Shown piece by piece: positions 42,287 through 50,230 of a stretch of 64,000 nucleotides of DNA. The DNA comes from Mycolicibacterium tusciae JS617. Lineage in GTDB: Bacteria > Actinomycetota > Actinomycetes > Mycobacteriales > Mycobacteriaceae. The stretch spans positions 5,599,837 to 5,663,836 of the forward strand of contig NZ_KI912270.1 in assembly GCF_000243415.2 (NCBI RefSeq). The letters are read 5' to 3'. A program made the translations under genes and the position numbers. Position 1 is the stretch's first letter. Each line of letters starts with the position of its first letter. A model generated the notes under the pieces. It searched no databases. It saw nothing but the letters and a program-made list of their open reading frames with translations, and was not told the origin of the DNA.

Positions 42287-42865
42287 ATGCCCGACCTGCG
42301 TTCAGGACCCGACTCGCCGCCGGCGGATGAACTCGAATGCGCCGAAGCGACCTTTGCCGTGCTGGAGCACGTGTTGCACGGAATCGCCGATGACGACCTT
42401 GATAAGCAGACGCCGTGCCGCGAGTACGACGTCGCGAGCCTGACCGACCACCTGTTGAACTCGATCACCGCGCTCGGCGGTGCGGCCGGCGCGGAGTTTC
42501 AGAAGCGAGACCGGGCTGACTCGGTGGAGCGGCAGGTCGTCCTCGCCGGACGGCCGGCATTGGACGCCTGGAAACGGCGCGGCCTCGACGGGACGGTGCC
42601 GTTCGGCTCCGGCGAGGCGCCCGCCAAGATGATGGCAGGCATTTTGTCGCTTGAATTCCTGGTTCACGCCTGGGATTACGCGGCGGCGCTCGGGCGCGAG
42701 GTGAATGCGCCCGATTCGCTGACCGACTACGTCATGGGATTGGCGAAGACGATCATCACCCCGCAGGGCCGCGCCAGGGCCGGTTTCGACGACCCGATCG
42801 AAATGCCCGACGACGCCGGTGCGCTGGACCGGTTGCTCGCGTTCACCGGCCGCCGCCCCGGCTAG
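42287..42865 (+). CDS. TIGR03086-type metal-binding protein (mycothiol maleylpyruvate-isomerase fold)
   Basis: A 192-residue DinB/MDMPI-like protein with the family's metal-ligand pattern: DHLLNSI early and LEFLVHAWDYAAALGR later, plus TPCREYDVASL near the N-terminus. Members bind a divalent metal, and some use mycothiol as cofactor; the substrate is unknown. ATG 42287 is preferred to GTG 42281. It is divergent from the lipoprotein gene and convergent with hisC2. Confidence 0.82.
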   Translation: MPDLRSGPDSPPADELECAEATFAVLEHVLHGIADDDLDKQTPCREYDVASLTDHLLNSITALGGAAGAEFQKRDRADSVERQVVLAGRPALDAWKRRGLDGTVPFGSGEAPAKMMAGILSLEFLVHAWDYAAALGREVNAPDSLTDYVMGLAKTIITPQGRARAGFDDPIEMPDDAGALDRLLAFTGRRPG

Positions 42866-42887
42866 AGGCGCGCTGCGCTCCTATAGG

Positions 42888-42939
42888 CGAGATTGAAGCC
42901 ATGGTCGTGATCGACGCAGCAGCCCTCAGTTCAATCTCG
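42888..42939. terminator. Inverted repeat between convergent genes
   Basis: CGAGATTGAA (42888-42897) and TTCAATCTCG (42930-42939) are perfect 10-bp arms around a 32-nt loop, between the ends of the TIGR03086 gene and hisC2. There is no T-run. It could act as a bidirectional terminator or as a protein site. Confidence 0.4.
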
Positions 42940-42961
42940 GTCATAGCGTACTTGCGAGTAC

Positions 42962-44017
42962 CTAGCTCCAGCTGCGCGCGAACTCCAGGAACATGTCGTT
43001 TTCGTGCGGCGCGGCGATCGTCACACGCACGCCGTCCTCGCCGTAGGGCCGCACGATGATCCGGCTGTCGGCCGCGGCGCGGGCATACTCTTGCGCGCGT
43101 CCTGGCAGCGGCAGCCAGACAAAGTTGGCCTGCGACGGCGGCACGGTGTAGCCCGCCTCCAGCAGGGCCTGCGTGACGCGGGCGCGTTCGGCCACGACGG
43201 CGTCGGTGCGGGCCAGCAATTCGTCGGCGGCGTCCAGCGATGCGATGGCCGCGGCCTGCGAGACGCTGGTCGCGGTGAACGGGACGTAGACCTTGCCCAG
43301 CGCGGTGATGATGTCCGGATCGCCGACGGCGTACCCGATGCGTAACCCGGCCAGCCCATATGCCTTCGAAAACGTCCGCAGCACAACGACATTGGGATAG
43401 GCGCGCACCAATCCGAAACTGTCCGGCAGCAGGCCGTCGCGGATGTATTCGACGTAGGCCTCGTCGAGGGCGATCAGGATGTCCGACGGCACCGCCTCGA
43501 TGAAACGGGCCAGCTTCTCGGGGTCGACGACGGTGCTGGTGGGGTTGTTCGGGTTGCACACGAAGATCAGCCGGGTGCGATCGGTGACTGCGGCCAGCAT
43601 CGCGTCAAGGTCATACGTGTGATCGGTCAGCGGCACCTGCACGGGGGTCGCGCCTGCGGTGCGGACCTGCAGCGGGTAGATCTCGAAGCTGCGCCAGCCG
43701 TAGAGCACCTCGTCGCCGACGGTGGAGGTGATCTGGATCAACTGCTGGCACAGGCTGACCGATCCGCAGCCGACGGAGATGTGCTCCGGGGAGAAAGCTC
43801 CGTCGTCGATGGTCTTCGCCAACCGCTCCCTGAGCTCGACGTAACCGTTGTCGGGGTACCGGTTGATGTTGTCGGTGGCCTTCTCGATCGCTGCCCGCAC
43901 GCTGGGAAGCGGACCGTGCACCGTCTCGTTGCTCGCGATCTTGATGGCCCCCGGCACGGTCTTACCGGGGGTATAGGCGGGCAGATCGGCGAGTTCGGGT
44001 CGCAGGCGGGCGGTCAC
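42962..44017 (-). CDS. hisC2: Histidinol-phosphate/aromatic aminotransferase HisC2
   Basis: A 351-residue class I PLP aminotransferase: substrate strand KIASNETVHGPLPSV, PLP-site motif VCNPNNPTSTVV, the aspartate/tyrosine segment ALDEAYVEYI, and the Schiff-base lysine in LRTFSKAYGLAGLRIGYAVG. This branch (HisC2/Pat) is usually assigned to phenylalanine/tyrosine transamination or histidinol-phosphate transamination. The gene lies where H37Rv has hisC2, next to the TIGR03086 gene. ATG 44017 is a good start and the protein is complete. Confidence 0.9.
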   Translation of the reverse strand: MTARLRPELADLPAYTPGKTVPGAIKIASNETVHGPLPSVRAAIEKATDNINRYPDNGYVELRERLAKTIDDGAFSPEHISVGCGSVSLCQQLIQITSTVGDEVLYGWRSFEIYPLQVRTAGATPVQVPLTDHTYDLDAMLAAVTDRTRLIFVCNPNNPTSTVVDPEKLARFIEAVPSDILIALDEAYVEYIRDGLLPDSFGLVRAYPNVVVLRTFSKAYGLAGLRIGYAVGDPDIITALGKVYVPFTATSVSQAAAIASLDAADELLARTDAVVAERARVTQALLEAGYTVPPSQANFVWLPLPGRAQEYARAAADSRIIVRPYGEDGVRVTIAAPHENDMFLEFARSWS

Positions 44018-44060
44018 GCGATCAGTTTATTGGGTCGGCTCAGTGCGCCTCTGATCTGCT

Positions 44061-44090
44061 TTGCCTCGTCCCGTCGCGGCTGTGTACTCT
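44061..44090 (+). promoter_or_regulatory. Probable promoter of the tRNA-Ser(GCT)/tRNA-Arg pair
   Basis: TTGCCT at 44061-44066 and TACTCT at 44085-44090 are separated by 18 nt, a good sigma-A-type arrangement, 22 nt before the tRNA. TACTCT is also found before tRNA-Ser(TGA). Confidence 0.5.
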
Positions 44091-44112
44091 GTCGGATCGG
44101 CGGTAAACGTCG

Positions 44113-44201
44113 GGAGGCGTGCCAGAGCGGCCGAATGGGACTCACTGCTAATGAGTTGTCCGTCTTAAAGCGGACCGGAGGTTCAAATCCTCTCGCCTCC
44201 G
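44113..44201 (+). tRNA. tRNA-Ser (anticodon GCT)
   Basis: Acceptor stem GGAGGCG pairs with CGCCTCC. The anticodon arm ACTCA-CTGCTAA-TGAGT gives GCT, a long variable arm marks it as class II, and the T loop reads GTTCAAATC. CCA is not encoded. Confidence 0.97.
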
Positions 44202-44219
44202 CCGAACAACTAAATACAT

Positions 44220-44292
44220 GCGCCCGTAGCTCAACGGATAGAGCATCTGACTACGGATCAGAAGGTTGGGAGTTCGAATCTCTTCGGGCGCA
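44220..44292 (+). tRNA. tRNA-Arg (anticodon ACG)
   Basis: Acceptor stem GCGCCCG pairs with CGGGCGC, discriminator A. The anticodon arm CTGA-CTACGGA-TCAG gives ACG, and the T loop reads GTTCGAATC. It is 18 nt after tRNA-Ser(GCT), so they are likely co-transcribed. Its 3' 29 nt are imperfectly repeated at 44635-44663. Confidence 0.97.
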
Positions 44293-44300
44293 CTCATAAC

Positions 44301-44352
44301 CAGGGGTAGCGGCTCCGGCGGCACAAGCAACCGCCTGGAGCCGCTGCCCCTG
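44301..44352 (+). terminator. Long GC-rich hairpin after tRNA-Arg
   Basis: The left arm CAGGGGTAGCGGCTCC-GGCGG pairs with the right arm 44331-44352 over about 21 bp with one G-U pair and one bulge, around a loop of about 8 nt. It begins 9 nt after the tRNA and is a strong intrinsic-terminator candidate, without a T-run. Confidence 0.65.
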
Positions 44353-44634
44353 AGCACGTTCGAGGTCGATCACTAGGAAACTCCAAGCCCGCGCGGCGAG
44401 AGTCGAACGACGATCAAATCGCTTGGTCTAGGAAGGTGACGACACATGGTTCAGAAGTCGCAGCGGCGGCGCCGGGTTCGGGGCGCACTAGACAGGTTCG
44501 GGCCGCCACTGGAGAGCAGCGGTGGTGTTCTCATCGGTGCGAAAGATGAGGTATCGGCTTACCCACAAGAAATCGCTGAAGTTGAAGGGCCGTGCTTCGG
44601 ACAGGGCCGCTCTGATAAGGGAAATACACCAGCA

Positions 44635-44663
44635 GGTTAGGTGTTCGAATCTCTCCGGGCGCT
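44635..44663 (+). repeat. Degenerate copy of the tRNA-Arg 3' end (possible attachment site)
   Basis: Matches 25 of 29 bases of tRNA-Arg positions 44264-44292, including GTTCGAATCTCT in the T arm and CGGGCGC in the acceptor strand. There is no matching 5' half, so it is not a functional tRNA. Such direct repeats usually mark integration of a phage or island into a tRNA 3' end. Confidence 0.65.
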
Positions 44664-44704
44664 CAAGGCAGAACCCGCGAGGGTCGGGTCGATAGATTGG
44701 AACG

Positions 44705-45208
44705 GTGCGGCTTCTACTCATCGCCGATACCCACGTTCCCAAGCGCGCCCGCGACCTTCCCGGACGGGTGTGGGACGAGGTCGCAACGGCCGACGTGGTG
44801 ATCCACGCGGGCGACTGGGTGGAACCGGCGCTGCTCGACACACTCGAGGTCCGCGTCCAGCGGCTGATCGCCTGCTGGGGCAACAACGACGGCGACGAGT
44901 TGCGCCGGCGGCTCCCCGAACGTGCCGACGTCACACTCGACGGACTGCGGTTCACGGTCACTCACGAAACCGGAGCTTCGACCGGTCGCGACGCGCGAAT
45001 GGCCAAGGCCTACCCGGACACCGATGTGCTGGTCTTCGGTCACAGCCACATTCCATGGGACACCACCACGAAAACCGGTCTGCGGCTGCTCAATCCGGGC
45101 TCTCCGACTGACCGCCGCCGTCAGGAATTCTGCACGTACATGACCGCGACCGTGCGCGACGCCACGCTCTGCGACGTGGTGCTGCACCGGCTGGAGCGCC
45201 ATGCGTGA
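44705..45208 (+). CDS. YfcE/MJ0936-type metallophosphoesterase
   Basis: A 167-residue calcineurin-like phosphoesterase with all metal motifs: IADTHVPK, HAGDW, WGNNDGD, THETG and FGHSHIPW. The family hydrolyses phosphodiesters with two metal ions; the natural substrate is unknown. It starts at GTG 44705, right after the degenerate tRNA end, and overlaps the following gene by 8 nt, so the two are probably coupled. Confidence 0.87.
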   Translation: MRLLLIADTHVPKRARDLPGRVWDEVATADVVIHAGDWVEPALLDTLEVRVQRLIACWGNNDGDELRRRLPERADVTLDGLRFTVTHETGASTGRDARMAKAYPDTDVLVFGHSHIPWDTTTKTGLRLLNPGSPTDRRRQEFCTYMTATVRDATLCDVVLHRLERHA

Positions 45209-45614
45209 CCGGGCCGCCCGCGTCGCCGACGTACACGAGATCGCCGCGGCGATGCCGCACACCACCCGCATCGAGGGACCCAAGGGCAACGCCATCTACC
45301 AGGTGGGCGGCAAGTCGTTCGTGTTCTTCCGCACGCCGCAGCCCGATGCCGAGGATCGGCAGACCGGCGAGCGCTACACCGACGTGATCATGATCTGGGT
45401 CGAGTCGGAAGCCGACAAGCTGGCGCTCATCCAGGACCCGAACTCGCCGTTCTTCACCACAGACCGTTTCGACGGTCACCTTTCTGTTCTGGTGCGCGCC
45501 AGCCGATTAGCCGAGATCGGCAGGACCGAGCTGACGGAGCTGATTCAGGATGCCTGGCTGTCGCGGGCATCGAAACGGCGCGGCGAACGGTGGTTGGCCG
45601 AACAGGAGAGCTGA
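45201..45614 (+). CDS. MmcQ/YjbR-family protein
   Basis: A 137-residue protein of the MmcQ/YjbR (CyaY-like fold) family: AAAMPHTTRIEGPKGNAIYQ at the start, a central KSFVFFRTP strand and the HLSVLVRASRLAEIGRTEL region. Proposed to bind DNA, but the role is not established. It overlaps the phosphoesterase gene, and its stop lies one base from the convergent HxlR gene. Confidence 0.8.
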   Translation: MRDRAARVADVHEIAAAMPHTTRIEGPKGNAIYQVGGKSFVFFRTPQPDAEDRQTGERYTDVIMIWVESEADKLALIQDPNSPFFTTDRFDGHLSVLVRASRLAEIGRTELTELIQDAWLSRASKRRGERWLAEQES

Positions 45615-45615
45615 G

Positions 45616-45954
45616 TCAGCCCGCCTCGGCGGCGCAGATCAAATTGATGTGCTTGGTGGCCCAATCACCCAGTGGGTTAAGGGCTTCCAGCAATTCCTCG
45701 CCGGCCGCGGTCATCGAGTACTCCACCCGCGGCGGCACTTCGTGGTAGCTCTCGCGGTGCACGACGCCGTGGCGCTGCAATTCCTTGAGGTGTTGGGTCA
45801 GCATCTTCTGGGAGATGCCGGGAAGATCCCGGTGCAACGCGTTGAACCGCTTCGGGCCATCCTTGAGTTCCCACAGGATCAGCGGTTTCCGTTTTCCGTC
45901 GACGACGGCCATCGCAGCGTCCAGGCCGCAACTGAACTTGCCTAAAGAACTCAC
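45616..45954 (-). CDS. HxlR-family transcriptional regulator
   Basis: A 112-residue winged helix with the HxlR pattern: GKRKPLILWELKDGPKRFNA, the recognition region ISQKMLTQHLKELQRHGVV and the wing YHEVPPRVEYSMTAAGEEL. A single cysteine near the N-terminus (FSCGLDAAM) matches the redox- or electrophile-sensing cysteine of QorR/YodB-type members. It is divergent from the imine-reductase-like gene, the probable target. Confidence 0.87.
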   Translation of the reverse strand: MSSLGKFSCGLDAAMAVVDGKRKPLILWELKDGPKRFNALHRDLPGISQKMLTQHLKELQRHGVVHRESYHEVPPRVEYSMTAAGEELLEALNPLGDWATKHINLICAAEAG

Positions 45955-45976
45955 AGGTCACCGCCAATAGTTTCGG

Positions 45977-46009
45977 AAAGGTAAGTATCGCACCTTTTAG
46001 TGGGTACTT
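45977..46009. promoter_or_regulatory. Candidate HxlR operator in the divergent promoter
   Basis: AAAGGT and ACCTTT (45977-45982, 45992-45997) form 6-bp arms around 9 nt, and AAGTA/TACTT (45983-45987, 46005-46009) form an overlapping pair. Either could be the dimer site; assignment is by position only. Confidence 0.35.
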
Positions 46010-46043
46010 GTCGAAAACTCTGCGTCACCTCAACGATGGTGCC

Positions 46044-46922
46044 ATGACAACCACCAAACCCGCAGTGAGTTTCCTCGGCCTCGGCGAGATGGGCTCGGCA
46101 CTGGCAGGTGCGCTACTGCGCGCGGGCCATCCGACGACCGTGTGGAACCGCAGCGCCGCCAAAGCGGCCGCCCACCTCGACGCCGGTGCCACCGTCGCGA
46201 CGACCGCCGCCGACGCCGTAGAGGCCGAGTTGATCGTGGTGTGCCTTTTCGACCACGCCTCCGTCCACGAGGTGCTCGATCCGATTGCGGACCGGCTCAC
46301 GGGCCGGCGCCTGCTCAATCTGACCACCACATCGCCCGACGGTGCCCGCGAACTGGCCCGCTGGAGCGCCGCGATCGGCGCCGAGTATCTGGACGGCGGC
46401 ATCATGGCCACTCCGGAGATGATCGGCACACCGCAGGCCGGAGTCCTCTACAGCGGGTCTCGGCAGCTGTACGACGACCTCCGCAGCGTATTCGCAACCT
46501 GGGGTACCACTGAATACTTCGGCGACGACGCGGGCATGGCATCGCTGTACGACCTGGCCCTGCTGTCGTCGATGTACGTGATGTTCGCCGGGTTCTTCCA
46601 CGGAGCGGCGATGGTCGGCGCGGCGGGTGTACCGGCGAAGGAGTTCGCCACCCGCGCCGCCGGATGGTTGCGGACGGTGGTGCCCGCGATCACCGAGTAC
46701 GCCGAGGTCATCGACGGCGGCGACTATTCGGTGCCCGGGCAGCAGAGCCTCGAGTTCTCCGACATCAGTGACATCGTGGACGCCAGTCGCGCGCAGGGCA
46801 TCAGCACCGAACTGGTGGACGTCGTGCAGCGCCTGATACACCGGCAGATCGATGCGGGCCACGGCACCGACGGCGTCGCGCGGGTCATCGAGAGCATCAG
46901 GCATCCGGAGGCGGCGGCATGA
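46044..46922 (+). CDS. NADPH-dependent imine-reductase-like oxidoreductase (6-phosphogluconate dehydrogenase fold)
   Basis: A 292-residue protein with the beta-hydroxyacid-dehydrogenase nucleotide loop FLGLGEMGSALAGALLRAGH and TTVWNRSAAK, the LLNLTTTSPDGARELA segment, and the long interdomain helix typical of imine reductases, with the C-terminal domain from about residue 165. Natural substrates of this group are mostly unknown. ATG 46044 is preferred to TTG 46008. It overlaps the start of a broken second copy (ATGA) and is divergent from HxlR. Confidence 0.83.
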   Translation: MTTTKPAVSFLGLGEMGSALAGALLRAGHPTTVWNRSAAKAAAHLDAGATVATTAADAVEAELIVVCLFDHASVHEVLDPIADRLTGRRLLNLTTTSPDGARELARWSAAIGAEYLDGGIMATPEMIGTPQAGVLYSGSRQLYDDLRSVFATWGTTEYFGDDAGMASLYDLALLSSMYVMFAGFFHGAAMVGAAGVPAKEFATRAAGWLRTVVPAITEYAEVIDGGDYSVPGQQSLEFSDISDIVDASRAQGISTELVDVVQRLIHRQIDAGHGTDGVARVIESIRHPEAAA

Positions 46923-47129
46923 CATCGGTCACCGTATTGGGTTTTGGGCCCGATGGGACAGGCGCTTTCGGGCGCACTGCTCGACGCGAACTGCCGCACC
47001 ACAGTGTGGAACCGCACCGAGGCGAAGGCCGACCCCGACGAATTCGCCGAGCGCATCGCCAACAATCGACATGACGCGGGCGTCGACGCCGGTGTGCTCG
47101 TAATCCACCTCGCATTCACATGCGGGTGA
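46919..47129 (+). pseudogene. Fragment of a second imine-reductase-like gene
   Basis: Starting in the ATGA overlap with the upstream gene it reads TSVTVLGFGP; after one-base correction in a T-run near 46942 it continues MGQALSGALLDANCRTTVWN. The match to the family stops after about 42 residues, and the frame ends at 47127-47129 with unrelated sequence (GVLVIHLAFTCG). It therefore has both a frameshift and a large 3' deletion relative to the ~290-residue family. Confidence 0.7.
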
Positions 47130-47142
47130 ATATCGTGGCGGG

Positions 47143-49020
47143 ATGGAGCAGAAGCCACCGACCGCCGTCATAGAGTCCGCGCACCGCGAGCACCTCGGCA
47201 ATTTTCCCTTCGACGACACCGCCGACTTCGAGGCTGCCGACCGTGGCTTCATCGGCGCGCTCGAACCGTGCGTCGTGAAGGCGGCCGACGGAAGGGTGGT
47301 GTGGGACAACGATGTCTACGCGTTCCTGACCGCCGATGCGCCGACGACGGTGCACCCCAGTCTGTGGCGACAGAGCCAGCTGTGTGCCAAGCAGGGGCTG
47401 TACGAGGTCGTCGAGGGCATCTATCAGGTGCGCGGCCTCGATCTGTCCAACATCACCTTCGTCGAGGGCGACACAGGCATCATCGTCATCGACCCGCTGA
47501 TCTCCACCGAGACCGCGGCAGCGGCGCTCGCGCTGTATCGCGCCCACCGAGGCGACCGGCCGGTGGTGGCAGTCATCTACACCCACAGCCACGTCGATCA
47601 TTTCGGCGGCGTGCTCGGAGTCACCACCCAGGCCGACGTCGACGCCGGGAAGGTGGTGATCATCGCTCCCGAGCACTTCACCGATCACGCGGTGCAGGAA
47701 AACGTCTACGCGGGCACCGCGATGGCACGTCGGGCCGCTTACATGTACGGGGCAGCGCTGGCCAGGAATCCTCAGGGACAGGTGGGGTGTGGCCTGGGGC
47801 AGGTTGGGTCGACGGGAGAAGTGGCCCTGATCGTGCCGACGCTCGACATCCGCGAGACCGGGGAGACGCACACCATCGACGGCATCGAGATCGAGTTCCA
47901 GATGGCGCCGGGTACCGAGGCGCCCGCCGAAATGCATTTCTATTTCCCGGCTTTCCGCGCGCTGTGCATGGCCGAGAATGCCACCCACAACCTGCACAAC
48001 CTGCTGACCCTGCGCGGTGCTCTGGTGCGCGACCCGCACGGCTGGGCCGGGTATCTGACCGAGGCGATCGACACGTTCGCCGGCCGCGCCGACGTCGTGT
48101 TCGCCTCCCACCACTGGCCGACATGGGGTCACGATGAGATCGTCGAATTCCTTTCACTGCAACGAGATCTGTATTCTTACCTGCACGACCAGACCCTGCG
48201 CCAGCTGAATCAGGGCTACACCGGTATCGAGATCGCCGAGAGTTTCCAGATGCCACCCGCGCTTGAAAAGGCGTGGAACACCCACGGCTACTACGGTTCG
48301 GTCAGCCACAACGTCAAAGCGGTCTACCAGCGGTACATGGGGTGGTTTGACGGCAATCCCGGACGGTTGTGGGCGCACCCGCCGGAGGCGATCGGGCCAC
48401 GCTATGTGCAGGCCATGGGTGGTGTCGATGCGGTGGTGGGAATCGCGCGCAAGGCATTCGACGACGGCGATTTCCGCTGGGCGGCAACGCTACTGGACCA
48501 CGCGATTTTCACCGAAGGAGACCATCAACCGGCACGCGAACTCTACGCCGACACGCTGGAGCAACTCGCGTACGGCGCCGAGAACGCTGTCTGGCGCAAC
48601 TTCTTTTTGGCCGGCGCGACGGAACTGCGAGACGGCAATTTCGGCACGCCGACGCAGACCGCGTCGCCGTCGCTGCTCAGCCAACTCACTCCCGAGCAGA
48701 TGTTCGACACCTTCGCCATCAACGTCAACGGACCGAGTGCATGGGACCTCGACATCGCCGTCGACATCACCTTCCTCGACGTCGCTACCAACTACCGGCT
48801 GACGTTGCGCAATGGAGTGCTCGTGCACCGCAAGGTGCCCGCTGACGCGTCGACCGCGCAAGCCACCGTGAAACTGGCGAACAAGCTGCGGCTGTTGGCG
48901 TTTGCGGCGGGCGACGCCGACTCTCCCGGCGTGGAGATCGATGGCGACGCCAACGCATTGCCGTCGCTGCTCGCGGTGGTGGACCGGCCCGACCCGGGGT
49001 TCAACATCGTCACGCCGTGA
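47143..49020 (+). CDS. Alkyl sulfatase of the metallo-beta-lactamase family (SdsA1-like)
   Basis: A 625-residue type III alkylsulfatase. The N-terminal MBL domain has the zinc motif [13 protein letters not shown] and later ligands in [12 protein letters not shown] and [11 protein letters not shown] helical dimerisation domain follows ([11 protein letters not shown] to [14 protein letters not shown]), then a C-terminal SCP2-like domain that binds the alkyl chain. It would hydrolyse alkyl sulfates such as SDS to alcohol and sulfate. No signal peptide is seen. As I recall, H37Rv has a homologue (Rv3762c) at the matching place. Confidence 0.9.
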   Translation: MEQKPPTAVIESAHREHLGNFPFDDTADFEAADRGFIGALEPCVVKAADGRVVWDNDVYAFLTADAPTTVHPSLWRQSQLCAKQGLYEVVEGIYQVRGLDLSNITFVEGDTGIIVIDPLISTETAAAALALYRAHRGDRPVVAVIYTHSHVDHFGGVLGVTTQADVDAGKVVIIAPEHFTDHAVQENVYAGTAMARRAAYMYGAALARNPQGQVGCGLGQVGSTGEVALIVPTLDIRETGETHTIDGIEIEFQMAPGTEAPAEMHFYFPAFRALCMAENATHNLHNLLTLRGALVRDPHGWAGYLTEAIDTFAGRADVVFASHHWPTWGHDEIVEFLSLQRDLYSYLHDQTLRQLNQGYTGIEIAESFQMPPALEKAWNTHGYYGSVSHNVKAVYQRYMGWFDGNPGRLWAHPPEAIGPRYVQAMGGVDAVVGIARKAFDDGDFRWAATLLDHAIFTEGDHQPARELYADTLEQLAYGAENAVWRNFFLAGATELRDGNFGTPTQTASPSLLSQLTPEQMFDTFAINVNGPSAWDLDIAVDITFLDVATNYRLTLRNGVLVHRKVPADASTAQATVKLANKLRLLAFAAGDADSPGVEIDGDANALPSLLAVVDRPDPGFNIVTP

Positions 49021-49087
49021 GGACGAATTAGCGGGCGCGCAACCCAGGGAAAACGACGGTGCAACGTCGATGTCGTCTACTCGGCAG

Positions 49088-49453
49088 ATGCCAACCATTT
49101 TCGATCAGATCGGAGGCTACGAGGCTCTGGAAGTCGTCGTCGCCGACTTCTACGACCGCGTACTCGCCGACAGCGAACTCGCCGGTTTCTTCACCGGCAC
49201 CAACATGGCCCGGCTCAAAGGCAAGCAGGTCGAGTTCTTCGCGGCAGCACTCGGCGGGCCCGAACCCTACAGCGGCGCACCGATGCGGCAGGTGCATCAG
49301 GGCCGCGGTATCACCATGCATCACTTCGCACTGGTGGCCAACCACCTCGCGGCCAGTCTCAGTGGGGCAGGAGTTCCGGCCGAGACCGTCGACAAGATCC
49401 TGGCGGCCATCGCCCCGCTGAGCACTGACATCGCAACGGCAAGCGTTGCATGA
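49088..49453 (+). CDS. Group I truncated hemoglobin
   Basis: A 121-residue 2-on-2 globin: [20 protein letters not shown] with Tyr B10 in DFYDRVL, the Phe pair LAGFF, and the proximal histidine F8 in RQVHQGRGI. In mycobacteria such trHbN proteins detoxify nitric oxide. ATG 49088 is chosen because globins of this type start with this helix; ATG 49070 would add six residues. It lies 67 nt after the alkylsulfatase and converges with the SDR gene. Confidence 0.88.
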   Translation: MPTIFDQIGGYEALEVVVADFYDRVLADSELAGFFTGTNMARLKGKQVEFFAAALGGPEPYSGAPMRQVHQGRGITMHHFALVANHLAASLSGAGVPAETVDKILAAIAPLSTDIATASVA

Positions 49454-49456
49454 CGG

Positions 49457-50230
49457 TTAGGGAATCCCGCCGTCGACCCGCACGATCGATCCGCTGGTGT
49501 AGCTCGACGCATCCGATGCCAGAAACAGTGCGGCGCCGATGATCTCGGCCGGCTGGCCAAGTCGCTTGAGCGCAAACCGCTGCGCACCGGCTGTCGTCGC
49601 CTCGATGTCCCACGCCTTGCTGACATCGGTGAGAAACGGACCGGGCATCAGCGTGTTGACCCGCACGGTCGGGCCGTAGGCCAGCGCCAGCCCCTCGGTC
49701 AACGCGTTGAGTCCGGCCTTGGCGGCTGCGTACGGCAGCTCGTGCGGCCCGGGACGCAGTGATCCCGTCGAGCTGACGTTGATGATCGACCCGCCGCCGC
49801 CGGCCACCATCCGCTCGGCGATCAACGCCGACAACCGAAACGGGCCCTTCAAGTTCAGGTTGACGACCGCATCGAACAGCTTCTCGGTCACCGAGGCAAG
49901 CGACTCGTACAGCGGCGACATGCCCGCGTTGTTGATGAGCACGTCGACCTTGCCGAAGCGCTCGTATGCCGCGTCGACCAGGCCGTCGAGCTCATCCCAG
50001 CGCCCGACGTGCACCGCATACGGCAGCGCGGCGCGGCCGGTCGCGGCGGTGATCTCGTCGGCGGTGGCGACGCACGCCTCGTACTTGCGGCTCGCGATGA
50101 CCACGTCGGCGCCGCACTGCGCGGCGGCCAACGCCATCTCCCGGCCCAGCCCGCGGCTGCCACCGGTGACCAGCACCACCCGGTCGGTGAGGTCGAATAG
50201 TTCGTCGGCGAACCCTCGTCCTTGGCTCAC
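49457..50230 (-). CDS. Short-chain dehydrogenase/reductase
   Basis: A 257-residue classical SDR: cofactor loop VTGGSRGLGREMALAAA, structural NNAGMSPLY, catalytic Ser in INVSSTGSL and the YAAAKAG Tyr/Lys pair, ending in GGIP. Arg in IASRKYEA after beta-2 favours NADP(H). The substrate is unknown. The GTG start overlaps the upstream peptidase-like gene's stop. Confidence 0.88.
   Translation of the reverse strand: MSQGRGFADELFDLTDRVVLVTGGSRGLGREMALAAAQCGADVVIASRKYEACVATADEITAATGRAALPYAVHVGRWDELDGLVDAAYERFGKVDVLINNAGMSPLYESLASVTEKLFDAVVNLNLKGPFRLSALIAERMVAGGGGSIINVSSTGSLRPGPHELPYAAAKAGLNALTEGLALAYGPTVRVNTLMPGPFLTDVSKAWDIEATTAGAQRFALKRLGQPAEIIGAALFLASDASSYTSGSIVRVDGGIP

Larger units (their letters stand above)
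44293..44704. other. 412-bp gap after tRNA-Arg with no supported gene
   Basis: Apart from the hairpin and the repeated tRNA 3' end, I see no coding frame I can defend. A 64-codon plus-strand frame (44446-44640) and part of a long minus-strand frame exist, but neither has a recognisable domain. The gap is bracketed by tRNA-Arg and its degenerate copy, so it may be the eroded remains of an integrated element. Confidence 0.5.

Noticed and set aside
44380..44410. Second tRNA-like remnant on the minus strand (GTTCGACTCTCG)
   Set aside because: Only a T-loop-like motif is present; no acceptor or anticodon arm can be drawn.
44446..44640. 64-residue plus-strand ORF after tRNA-Arg
   Set aside because: No ribosome binding site or domain, and it ends inside the tRNA-like remnant.
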